A stretch of 64,000 nt of DNA from Timema cristinae (lineage: Eukaryota > Arthropoda > Insecta > Phasmatodea > Timematidae): the NCBI GenBank assembly GCA_039000515.1, contig JBCFYV010001001.1:14355925-14419924 (forward strand). Direction: 5' to 3'. This document shows positions 12,804 through 25,762 of the stretch, piece by piece. The position numbers were made by a program, and so were the translations under genes. Within the stretch, counting starts at the first letter, position 1. Every line of letters begins with the position of its first letter. The notes beneath the pieces are model-generated. The model had not been told where the DNA came from. It worked only from the letters and a program-made list of their open reading frames with translations, and did no database searches.

Positions 12804-15800
12804 ATGAAATATATTTATTATTAGCACCGCGTTTTATTACCCATTCGGGTTATACGCACTTACGCTAATGTGTAATGGTAGGGTTATTGTGAGATTAAAT
12901 GGAGGACCTACAGTTTAACGTGGGATCCGAACCACCCCACATTCACAAGTTGTGTTTAATATACGTCTTGTTAGAGGTGAAGGAAGGGTTTGGTAATCAA
13001 ATAAATCTATCCCAGGACCGAGGATTGAACCCCGGACCCCTAGCACAGAAGTCTGACACCTTACCCCTAGACCGCCAGGTCACCGCAAATGAAATATATT
13101 TTATTCAAACTCAAAAAGTTAAAAGAAAATTGTAAGAAACTAGTGATAATAAATCTCAAATATTTACATGTTTTAGTAACAAAACCCGCCTCGGTGGTGT
13201 AGTTGGCTAACGCGCTTGTCGTGTTGAGCTCGACTGCTGAGGACGGGGAGATCGAGGTTCGAATCTCGGTCTGGTGAACTGGGGGTGGTTTTTCCTAAAT
13301 GGTTTTCCACTCTCCTTCCACGCAAATGCGGGTTCACTCCCTTTAATTCAACCTTCCCAATTCCTAATCCATTAGCGTAATTAGTACTTAAAGCGTATAA
13401 CCCGAACGGCTAGTAAGACGCGGTGCTAAATATTATTATTATTTAGTTACAAACATGTGTTTTTCTGTAACTAAAGATAGCTGTAACTTAAAATTCATGA
13501 AAATAATGTGTTTTTCCTGAGAGCTCTCCGTATTCTCCCGGTGAATCCAAATTTTCACTAATCCAAACAAGTTCCGGTCCGAATTAATTCGGATTAACGA
13601 GGCTATATTGTATACAGAAACTAGAACAGTCGACTATACTACCTATACAATAAGAAATTAAAAGAAAAGATAGGCAGGCAAAATTAAAAGCAAATCTCGG
13701 AATAAAGAAAGTAAACACGTTATAAAATCCCATACAAAACATTACTGGTTCAGTTTTTTTAAACAAAAAAAAAAAATGGGTGTGTGTACTTATGTACGCG
13801 CGTGAGAAGTTATACTTCTTTGGCATCATTAAAAAATAAAAAATAATTTAATAATATTTAGTATTAATTATGTTAAATAATAATATTTTAATTTATATCA
13901 ATAAATAATACACACGGATAGTTAACCTCAATTATATTGGAGCACTCGAAAAAGTCTATAAGCACAATTTTTTTCACTAATATTTACGAATAGTAAATAA
14001 TATTAATCAAAATATTCAATTTAAATCACTACTGGGCCTGGATTCACCAAAGGGAGCAAATAGTTGCGCCAGCACAAGTTTGAAATATGTTCCAAATCCC
14101 TATTCACTAAAAGGAGCAGGCGCAATTTGAGAGCAAAGTTGCGCCTTTTATTTGCCACCACTCAAGAGTAGGCGCAACTATTAAATCATGATTGTTACTT
14201 CAATAAATTTAAATGGCGGCATATTATTGTATTGGCTTAAAATACAATTAGTTACATAACTGTACTCCAATTAATAATGAATTAATTAAAATAACAAAAC
14301 TTATGTCAAGCACAAAATTTGTTTCAATTTAGACAGTGGTAACAAAACAATTACGGATCTTTTATTGTTGGATTTTTACATTCAAACAACGCAATGGCAT
14401 TTATTGCAGTATTACAAAACAAAACTACGAACTGTGTAATCTTCGTCTAGATCCAAAGAGGTTTGTATTCCTCCAAGTCCAAAGACATCTCGTCACTAAA
14501 TATGGCAGTTAGTATAACTTTAAAATAAGTTTTAAAGTTTCTATAAACATTATTGTTTTATTAATGGAACTTAAACTTCAAACTAATAATATAAATAAAT
14601 ACACATTTTTTTTTTTTTTAAATTTATATCAATAAATAATACATACGGATAGTTAACCTCAATTATATTGTAGCACTTGAAAAAGTCTATAAGCACAATT
14701 TTTTTCACTAATATTTACGAATAGTAAATAATATTAATCAAAATATTCAATTTAAATCACTACTGAATATAATTTATTAGCACATATATAATTCGCACTT
14801 GTATGAAACTAAAACACGTGTTGTGAATGTAGAAACTAGAAACATGTGGATAAATATAATATATATGAAAACAGTGATCAGAGGCGACGAGCGTACCAAC
14901 ATGCGCGACTAACAGAGGTTCTATTTCTATTTTGTTGGTAGCTTTTTTTTTTTCGAGACTTAATGAGCGGTTTAACTTCAACCTGTTACTTTTGTGTTAC
15001 AGTGATGCGCGCGCATCTTAAAATTTCACTCATCATTTTTTCATAACGCGCCTAAAGAAGTATAACTTCAATAATGTGTGGAAAACTGATGGTTAATTAT
15101 TCAGGCCTAGGATGTACAAAAACTACTCAGACAAGTGCTAAAAACAAGTTAAAGTTAAGGATTTTACTGGTTAGCATATTTTACATTTTGTATACCTTCT
15201 TGGAACCTACTGACTCTGGTGATGATAATGCCATCACTTACTGACTTGTGATGATGATAATGACAGCACTTACTGGCGTGATGATAATGACAGCACTTAC
15301 TGAATCTGGGGATGATAATGACATCACTTACTATGGTGATGTTAATGACAGCACTTACTGACGTAATGAAAACGACAGCACTTACTGAATCTGGGGTTGA
15401 TAATGACATCACTTACTGACTATGATGATGATAATGACATCACTTACTGATTATGGTGATGATAATGACAGTACTTACTGACTGTGGTAAGGATAAGGAC
15501 AGCACTTACTGACTTATAATAATATATATTTATGACACTGACTGTTGAGGATAATGACAGCACTTACTGACTGTGGTGAGGATAATGACATCACCCTCTG
15601 ACTGTGGTGAGGATAATGACATCACCCTCTGACTGTGGTGAGGATAATGACATCACCCTCTGACTGTGGTGAGGATAATGACAGCACTCACTGACTGTGG
15701 TGAGGATAATGACAGCACTCACTGACTCTGGTGAGGATAATGACATCACCCTCTGACTGTGGTGAGTTTAATGACATCACCCTCTGACTGTGTTGAGGAT

Positions 15801-18800
15801 AATGACAGCACTTACTGACTCTGGTGAGGATAATGACATCACTTACTGACTATGGTGATAATAATGACATCACTTACTGACTGTAGTGAGGATTGCGACG
15901 GCAGCTGCCAGAGCGACGACAGCCGTGGCGAGGAGTGCTATGATGACAACTAGACGAGCAGACACTCCCTGTGCCCCGGAGCTGCAAAAGAGAACATTTA
16001 TTGTTCAAGTATTTGGGGCAATATTTTACTTGGATACTTATTTAGGAAAGCTTATTATATTTCACTGACTGTTGTGTGTTGATGTTGATAACTGGGCAAT
16101 TTATAAAAAAATTAAATTTGTTCAGCATCTTTGAAAATAATTGGTAAGCCTACTCTCTGAGCAATTTTGTTCTCCTTCCACGCAAATGAGAGTACATTTA
16201 TCAAAGTTCCTACCTTCCTCATCCTTGCTTCAGTGGTCTAGTTGGCTTAGTATATATGTGACCCGCTTCAGTGGCCGAACGGTCTAAGGCGTAACTCTCG
16301 TGTTGGCCTGACCTGCTAATGACGGGGAGATCGGGGTTAGAATTTTGATCAGGTCTACTGATGCTGGTATTTCCTAAATGGTTCCCCACTCTCCTTTCTT
16401 ATAAATGCGGGTAGATTACCTCTAAAATACTATCTTCCTCATGCTTACCACACTAAATTAATTGCGTATAACCTGAACAGGTAGTAAAACACGGTGTTAA
16501 ACTAACATGACACGACTCATATTGATGTGCAAATGGACCAAAGCGTCAGTTTAGTATAGTCTGGCTTTACGGTGATGGAAAGGCTAGGTTTTGAATACCG
16601 GTAGGGTATTTTTTCCTAAATTTGTTCTTCAATCTCTATACAAACAGGTGTGGATATATTTACCTTAACTAAAACCGTCTTATTCTTAACATTAGTTTAA
16701 ATATAAGAACAACTTTAATACATTGTGTACGAATATGCTTGGAGATTAAAAAGTAAAATGGTACTTAGATAATCTATTAGCTGTTTCTATGCACCATAAT
16801 ATCTTATTACATGTCCAGTTAATTAGTATTTAAATACACAAATAAGGTAATAATTAATAACCGGGATTCTAACCTAGATCTCCCCGTCACTCATAAACAA
16901 TAATTTACGATACTTACGTTTAATGTGAGAGCCCACTGTCACGGATATAGATGGTCAAGTTTAAGGTGGGAGTGTAAAGAATACAAAGAAGGGCAGTGTT
17001 TTTGAAGTTTTTTTTTGCAAAACTTTTTTTTATCAAAATAAATTAAATATTAATTCTCTCTTGCAGAAACATAGCGTTTAGCTTTTTACACATGGTGATA
17101 TCAACAATTCTTGAATATGTACCAAGGTTGTCCTGAAATTTAATAATCACTTTTTATTTTAATTTAAAAAGTTTCTCATGACAGATATTCCCACATTAAG
17201 GAAAATTTAGATAGTGATTTATACAACCCAATATGAAAACGGATCTACTTAGGGCGGTATTACATTGTAAAATTTATTTTACCAAGTTTTTTTATATAAT
17301 ATGACAATCCATCAATGATATTTGATAAATTGATATATTTTACAAATATCTTATAAAAATGTTATCTAGTTTTTTTTTATCAAAGAAACGTGTGAAATAA
17401 GAAAGTTTAACCAAAACATGTAAAGAAGTTAAAATGTAAATTCCCAATATGAATCACAAACTACACACTTAAGTTATAGTGTATGTTTTTATTTTAATAA
17501 TGGAGCAGCTTCGTTGACCAAATTCTTAAAAGTCTCATGGATCATTTTAAAATATGTTTGTCATGGTTGGCTACCATTTTTATAATTACATATATTGTAA
17601 AAACTTTGAAGAAAATGTGATGTATTGTAATAAGACAAATTTTATCAAAGGTGGTGTCAACTAATTTATCATATATTTTATAGAATAAATATTTTTTTCT
17701 TTTATAAAATGTGGTTTAAATTAGGAGGAATAGCCAGCACACTTACTTTGGTGATACTGGAGAAGAAATTGTTTATATAAAACACTAAAAAAAACACATT
17801 TTTAAGGACAAGCTTTCACTGTCAAAGACAGCTTCATCAGGTCAAGAGAGTAGGCTGATGCTCTTGGTTGTACTGCAAGGTTGACTGTCCACAGCTGACT
17901 GTTTTTCAGTTATGATATCACTCTATAGATGGCAGAACTTTGATTAAATAGATAGAAAAACTAAACATTGTGCTATATACTGTATTTTTATTGTTACATT
18001 TAATGTAATAATAATTGTGCTGGTAGGAAGGAGAGGAATTACCTAAGGTTGAGGTTAGGGGTTTGTCTGGATTTGATGATATATTGGTGGGCCAGTTTCC
18101 ATATCCATAGTTGTGAAGGGTTGCATAACTTTCAGGGTTCTTTTACATACCACAGTCGACATGGGACTTCCCCTCCGAAGGAAGTTGTGCTACGGATTTT
18201 TATCGATCAAGAAAAATACGTCGACCTCAGATGGGTTTGAACCTATGAAAATCGGCTCCTGAGGCGAGCACTTTACCTCAAACCACTGAGGATGTCGTTA
18301 AATAAATATGAGAAGGTTGTCCCGACCTTAGAAATAATTCAATACTAATTAATATCCTGTATATTTAAAACCGTGCAGCAGTCGTCTTGTGGTATAATCT
18401 ATTGTCGCTATAGTGGGTCAATTGAACATAGCAGTAGAAAGTACGACAACCTAGTCAATTGAAACATAGCAGTAGAAAGTACGACAACCCTAGTCTATTG
18501 AAACATCGGTAAATAATATGTTCCGCAAAATGATACGGTTTCGTAAATACCTTTTTTTTTAAAAAATTTATCCTCTTCTTTATAATACTCAACTTAATTA
18601 TAGTGCGTCTGCCTTACTTTATTTTGCGTAATTTTCCGCGCCACGGCCGATCGAGTAAGACGTTGAACATCGAGACGGATTGCGGCGCTATTATTAGTTT
18701 TGCAAACAAAAACTTTCTGGCCTGATGACTTCTGGTAGGAAACTATAGTCACGACAAAGGTAAGACAAGTTTTTATGTATCTAACTGAAGAACTGTTTCT

Positions 18801-20458
18801 TCTAGTGGTGGAGGGTTCTACAGGTTTATATTTTATTACCGCGTATTACTAACTCTTCAGGTTGTAATAATTATTCTAATGGGGTGGGTATGAGAGAGGA
18901 AATATTTTAGAGGTAATCTACCCATATTTGCATGGAAAAATAGTGGGAAACTAGAAACCAGCCTCAATAGATACCGATAGGGATTCAAACCCCGATCTTC
19001 TCGTCTTTTGTAGGCCAGTCTGACACGAGAGTGACGCCTTAGATCATTCGGCCACTGAAGCGGTTTGACAGTTGTTGAATGGGGTGACCTGGCGGTCTTG
19101 TAGTAAGGTGTTGGACTTCTGTGCTGGGGTCCGGGGTTCAATCCTCGGTCCTGGCACAGAATTATCTGATCACCAAACCCTTCCTTCACCTCTGAAAAGA
19201 CTTGTATTAATCATAACTTGTGAATGTGGGGAATGCCAGGCCTCTACCGTGGTTCGGATTCCACGTTAAACTGTAGGCCTCCATTTCATCTCACATTCAC
19301 CCTTCCATTACACATTAGCGTAAGTGTGTATAACCTGAACGGGTAGTAAGATGCGGTGCTAATAATAGTTGTTGAATGTGCTTTTATTAATTATATTTAC
19401 AGACTATTTTTTCCAAACAAATAAATGGGGTGATTTGTTACTGGGACTAAATGCACTTGAAATTAACGCGTATGCACTTTTATACCTTGCCCAGCCTCGT
19501 GTAAACATTATTAAAGAGGTTGAACACAAGTATAGAGTACCTGATTTTATTCCAGGTGGCGCTGCTTAAGATATTTACAGTCTAATTTGCATAGGAAGAA
19601 CCCTATTTGAGAGCTTAAAAAAAGTTAAAGATATATTTTAACGTATTTATACATCAGTTAATGGGTCCTTTAGCTGTCACTTTCGATCTATATTATCAAT
19701 ACCTATAAAATAACACTTAATATAGTAAAATTTAATGAATATTGGTTGCAAAGTTTGTATTTTTTTAAAGGTTCTTATGAAAATTGGACTGTATATATTC
19801 CTGGTCTCCCCCTATGATTAATTGCTTAGCGTGGTAAAATACACGTTTGTGATCACGCAGACTTAATGTAAATCTCGATTTGTCTTGTTATCCGTTGACT
19901 AAGTGGTCGGGGTTCGACTGACGGCTAGTTGTATTAAGGGTGTTGTTTCCTGAATGGTTCTTAACTCAATATTTTCCACGCAAATTACAGAGGTATATTT
20001 CCTCTAAAACTTTTCTTATCTCTACCTCATTAGTGTAATTAAGGGTCGATAGCCCAGATGACCACTAAAACGTGCTGTAAAAAAACACATTGAGGGGTCG
20101 AACGAAAATATAGAGAATTTTGCTTCGATTCCGAGAAGTTCTGTTAGAGATATATTCAATTTTAAATTGGTCCTTAATTTTATCCAATTGTGTATTAGGC
20201 CTTTGGTTTGTCGTGTAGAGCTATGCAAATGGTCTCAAGTTTAATTTGTAGGTCAAGTGTTGATATCATCATTGTGTTTATAAAGTGCGTGTTTTACTCC
20301 CTAGTTTAAAAAAAAACTCATAACGTGATTCAGCAACACGTTAATAAAATATTCCTACCCAGACGTGATTTTAACCCCAAACTCTCTTAATATTACAGTC
20401 TAAAGTATGACTATCATTACCACGGCTAAAAGCAAATGCAATTTTAAAACTATATATA

Positions 20459-20549
<91 letters not shown>

Positions 20550-23500
20550 TTCTTTATCTACCCTTTTTAACATTCATGCCTACTTTGTATTTTGATTACA
20601 AACATTATTATTTTAATTGTAAAAACTTATTATTAAAGTTTAATTAATAACTCAGCATTTCGTTATTTTCATGTAAACAAGGTAACATATTTTAATTCAT
20701 ATTTAATATATATTAGCAGTATAGACCTAAAAAAAGATAAAAAGTGGTCTAAATCGACAAATAATGGCATTAAAGTTGCTATCTTGATATAACATTTATT
20801 GTTATTTCTATAGAGATATAAAGTAAAAGGACTAAATTTTACGCATCTCAATCGTTTTAAAGATCTGTCTTAAAATATTTCTAAGCTGATAACTCTGAAT
20901 TCTAGAACATTGTTTACTAAACTTCCAACAATCGCGTACTATTTTAGAGGCCATGGTCCAAAAACAGTTCTCACAGATATTCCTAAAAAAAATGATGGAC
21001 ACAAATACCTGTTATCTTGTTAAGTACAAACAGGCGTTCCAAATTTTAATAAAGTTTCAACCCGCTCTGGTAGTAGAATTGTCTAAGACCTCACTCTTTC
21101 AATAGACTGGACTTCTTAACACGGGGAGATGGTTTCGAATCACGGTCGTATGTTTTGAGGGTGGTATTTACTAAGTAGCTTTACACGCAATTGCGGGTAC
21201 ACCTACCCCCAATTCAACCTTACAATAAAAGTCATTGGCATTAACTTTACCTAAATAAGGACGATGTTATTAGTAATAGTAGTAGTATTACCTTAACAAA
21301 TACATAAGCGTATAACCGTGATGGGTAGTAAGTCGTGTTGCTAAAAAAAAGTTTTAGTGATAAGTTAAACAAATCCATTACAGAGGAAAAAAAAGGAATA
21401 TAAATGTCCAAAATTTCTCTTTAAAATGTTGCGTTAAGTTGTTCATCAGACTTAGTATCATCAACACATATTTTATGATTAATAAAAATTCAGTGAAGCA
21501 TCATGTACACCTAAGGGTGCGCGTACCACAGTTTGATAAACACTTATCTAAATTAATTGTCCAGGTTTTTATACTGTCTCATTCCTTAGTCTCTAGTCTA
21601 TACTTTTTTATATTACACCGATTAACACATAAATAATGTGTCATCAATACGCCGTGGGATGGTTTCAAATGCAACCTGCATTGCAGTTATGTAGAAGGAA
21701 CAGGCTATTATTAAGGCAAGAGTGTAGGGAATGTGAGTTTTTATAGCAAAACGCTTTTTTTTTTGCCAAAATAAATAAACTATTTTAACAGTAGAAACAT
21801 ATAGTTTAGTTTGATTTACATGGTGATATCAACAGTAATTCTTGAATATATATCATGAGTATAGCGGTATTAGATGCGAAACATTTTAAATGAAGAGTTA
21901 AAGTTGTCATTAAATTCCAGGACATCCTTGACAGATATTTAAAGAAATGTTAAAGCTACCATGTGAAGAGAAATAAACTCTATGTTTCTACTGGAGAAAT
22001 ATTTGCTTTATTTTGGCCAAAAAATGTGTTTATATAAAAACTGTGAAAACACTTCCTCTTTCTCGCGGTCCTTAAACTCCGTCCAATGAGTGTCTTTTTC
22101 AGGAGCTTCATCGCTCGAATCATTTAGCAATCAAATTGCAGATGTAAATAATATTGTATGCGTGGAAGTTTTCGATGGTAAGAAATTTGTTTGTATAAAG
22201 TAAAAAGTATATATATTTTTTAAGGAAATGAGATAATGAGGCTAGCTGGACTTTTAAGATAAAAATTATTTGTAAAAAAACAATTACCCTTTGTGCTGGT
22301 TTTTAAAAGTATTACAATACAATATGTGCATGACTGACACAGGTTATACACAACTAATTTCATTTAAATATATAATTAAAAATAAACATAATAATATCTA
22401 TGTTTTTTATTATTATTACTATTAGCACCATGTCTTACTGCCCGTTCGGGCTATATGCTTATGTACTAATTACGATAATAGGAACTACGATAGGAATCAT
22501 GGTTATATTTAGAGGAAGTGTATTTACATTTTTGTGAAGAGTATGGAAAACCCTTTTAGAAAAATAGCTATAGTACATCCGACTGAGATTCTAACCTCGA
22601 TCTACGTGTCATCGGTGGTCTAGTCTACTGGGAGAGTAGCACCTTAGACAACGGGTCCACCGATACGGGTGTGAAACACCCATTAAATCTTTCAAAACAA
22701 TCATACCATTATATTTCCATGATCGTAGCTTTGCTCAATTCTCTTAGATAATGCGCAAAAAATAGCACGCACTTTCATTATTACTAACATCAACTTTTAA
22801 AAAGTAATCAAGAAAATAGATAAAATAAACACATTTTTTGATTATATTAATTATATTCTCACAACATATTTAATTGAATCCTCAAGATTATAAGATTGTC
22901 GAATTTTAACATCATCACAGTAGTATATTAGCTGAAAGAGATTGGTGTAACGTTATTTTAAATTGTTAGTAATATTAATTCAAAGAAGCTATATTTATTT
23001 TTAGTTTGTAACACTTGTTTAATGGAATATTTTTACAATACTTCACAGTTCCTCAAACTACCTTTAATTGTTAAACAACTGCGGTATGAATGGCCTTGGT
23101 TATATAAGCCTGTGAGTTTTAAAAGCAACTGCTTCCTCTCAAAAATGTTGAGTCATTGTGAGTTTTTATAACCTTAGAGTCCTCGAATGAATTTAATTAT
23201 TAAGAGAAATAAAAATGTAAAATAAAAATACAATAATTTGATATTTTTACTTTTTTATAAAATGAACATTTTTGACTTCAAATTTATTACAATTTTTTAC
23301 GTTTTACATGCCGCCAAACCTCCCCAAAAAATTGGATTTTGCCAATATGTATTTCTGTCTGACTAAATTTTCCTAGAACTAGATCCGAAATGGTTTGGCG
23401 GATTTTATTTAGACTTCATATTTAAATGTATTTAAATGTTGGGATTTTCTTTATTTTGACCAAAGCCTTTATTGTAAGGATGATTTTAAACTACAAATTT

Positions 23501-25527
23501 CTAGAAAAAATTGCTCTAACGATTTTGTTTAAAATTGAAAACGAGGGAGTTTTTAAACTGTCAGAGAACACCCTTTTTATGAAAATTAGGGTATACAAAT
23601 TACCACGCACCTGGAAAACACAAGGAATGTTTTATGTGTCTGAAAAAAAAGCTTGGAAAACAGGGAGAGTTTCGCAAAATCTATTAAAAATATTAGAATA
23701 TTTGTTAATTTGGAATATTTAAATACTAGCTTAAAATATATCTTTGAATAGACGAAAATGTGAACTGTATATTTTTTTTAGCTGCGCGTCTTACTTCCTG
23801 TTCAGGTTATACGCATATGTAATAATTACGCTGATGAGTTAGGGATGAGGAAGGTTGAATTTATAGGAAATGCATTCATATTTAAGTGAAGGGAGACCGG
23901 AGTTTTTTTAAACTACCCCTAGTATACCCGGCTGGGATTTGAACCTCGATCTCACGGTCATCGGTAGTCTATAATACTGCCTTAGTCCATGCGACCAGGT
24001 GACTGAATAATTAAGCAAGTTGATTCAAAACATGTCATATTACCCCTTAAACAAGGGCTGTGAAGCGACTGATTCAAACATGTAATATTACCCTTAAACA
24101 AGGGCTGTGAAGCGACTGATTCAAACATGTCTTATTACCCTTAAACAAGGGCTGTGAAGCGACTGATTCAAACATGTATTATTACCCCTTAAACAAGGCT
24201 GTGAAGTGACTGATTCAAACATGTCTTATTACCCTTAAACAAGGGCTGTGAAGCGACTGATTCAAAACATGTCTTATTACCCTTAAACAAGGGCTGTGAA
24301 GCGACTGATTCAAACATGTCTTATTACCCTTAAACAAGGGCTGTGAAGCGACTGATTCAACATGTATATTACCCTTAAACAAGGGCTGTGAAGCGACTGA
24401 TTCAAACATGTCTTATTACCCCTTAAACAAGGCTGTGAAGTGACTGATTCAAACATGTCTTATTACCCCTTAAACAAGGGCTGTGAAGTGACTGATTCAA
24501 ACATGTCTTATTACCCCTTAAACAAGGGCTGTGAAGCGACTGATTCAATCATGTCTTATTACCCCTTAAACAAGGGCTGTGAAGCGACTGATTCAAACAT
24601 GTCTTATTACCCCTTAAACAAGGGCTGTGAAGTGACTGATTCAAACATGTCTTATTACCCCTTAAACAAGGGCTGTGAAGTGACTGATTCAAACATGTCT
24701 TATTACCCTTAAACAAGGGCTGTGAAGCGACTGATTCAAACATGTCTTATTACCCCTTAAACAAGGGCTGTGAAGCGACTGATTCAAACATGTCTTACTA
24801 CCCCTTAAACAAGGGCTGTGAAGTGACTGATTCAAACATGTCTTATTACCCCTTAAACAAGGGCTGTGAAGTGACTGATTCAAACATGTCTATTACCCCT
24901 TAAACAAGGGCTGTGAAGTGACTGATTCAACATGTCTTATTACCCCTTAAACAAGGGCTGTGAAGCGACTGATTCAAACATGTCTTATTACCCCTTAAAC
25001 AAGGGCTGTGAAGCGACAGAAGATGTATCTACTCATTAATATTAAATCATTCTGTTTTAAACATAAGTTACATGACTTCACACCAGTCAGTTTGATGAAA
25101 AAATAAATATTATTACTCTTTTCTTCCATCCAAGCTACCTGTGAAAATGGTAATTTATTTTGGAAAACACAGGTAACTCGGTAATAAGAAGATAGTAGTG
25201 ACCATGGATATATCAATGTGACAATATTTGGTACAAATTGTGAGTTGTTGTGCACCTGTGGCCTGGCGCTCTAGGGGTAAGGTGTCATAACTTCTGTGCT
25301 GGGGTTCCGGGGTTCAATCCTCGGTCCCGGCACAGATTTATCTGATTGATAAACCCTTCCTTCACCTCTGACAGGACATGTATTAATCACCACTTGTGAA
25401 TTTGTGGAATGCCAGACCTCCACCGTGGTTCGGATCCCACTTTAAGCTGTAGGTCCTCCATTTCATCTCACAATCACCCTACCATTACAGATTAGCGTAA
25501 GTACGTATAACCCGAACGGGTAGTAAG

Positions 25528-25567
<40 letters not shown>

Positions 25568-25731
25568 GCACCGCGTCTTACTAACCGTTCGGGTTATACG
25601 CACTTACGCTAATGTGTAATGGTGTGAGATGAAATGAAGGACCTACAGTTTAACGTGGAATCCGAACCACGGTGGAGGCCTGGCATTCCCCACATGGGTA
25701 GTAAGAAGTGGAGCTAGTAGTAATAGTAGTA

Positions 25732-25762
<31 letters not shown>

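Larger units (their letters stand above)
12719..13610. mobile_element. pogo-like MITE interrupted by two SINEs
   Basis: The left end CAGAACCCCGTGTAGTCCGA and the right end CGGATTAACGAGGCTATATTG are degenerate inverted repeats rich in TCCGAA/TTCGGA, each flanked by TA. The interior has a 30-bp A run (12768-12798). SINE A (12817-13086) and SINE B (13188-13445) inserted later. The remaining element is about 340 bp and has no ORF. Confidence 0.6.

Noticed and set aside
15164..15412. 82-codon minus-strand ORF in the 31-bp array
   Set aside because: It is an intronic repeat with a 31-bp period that cannot hold a frame; it begins and ends within repeat units.
17785..17905. Functional hammerhead ribozyme
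   Set aside because: Core and stem II are present, but stem I and stem III partners do not pair, so self-cleavage is not supported.
24005..25017. CRISPR-like array of regular repeats
   Set aside because: Units are contiguous 47-48-bp repeats without unique spacers, in a eukaryotic repeat landscape.
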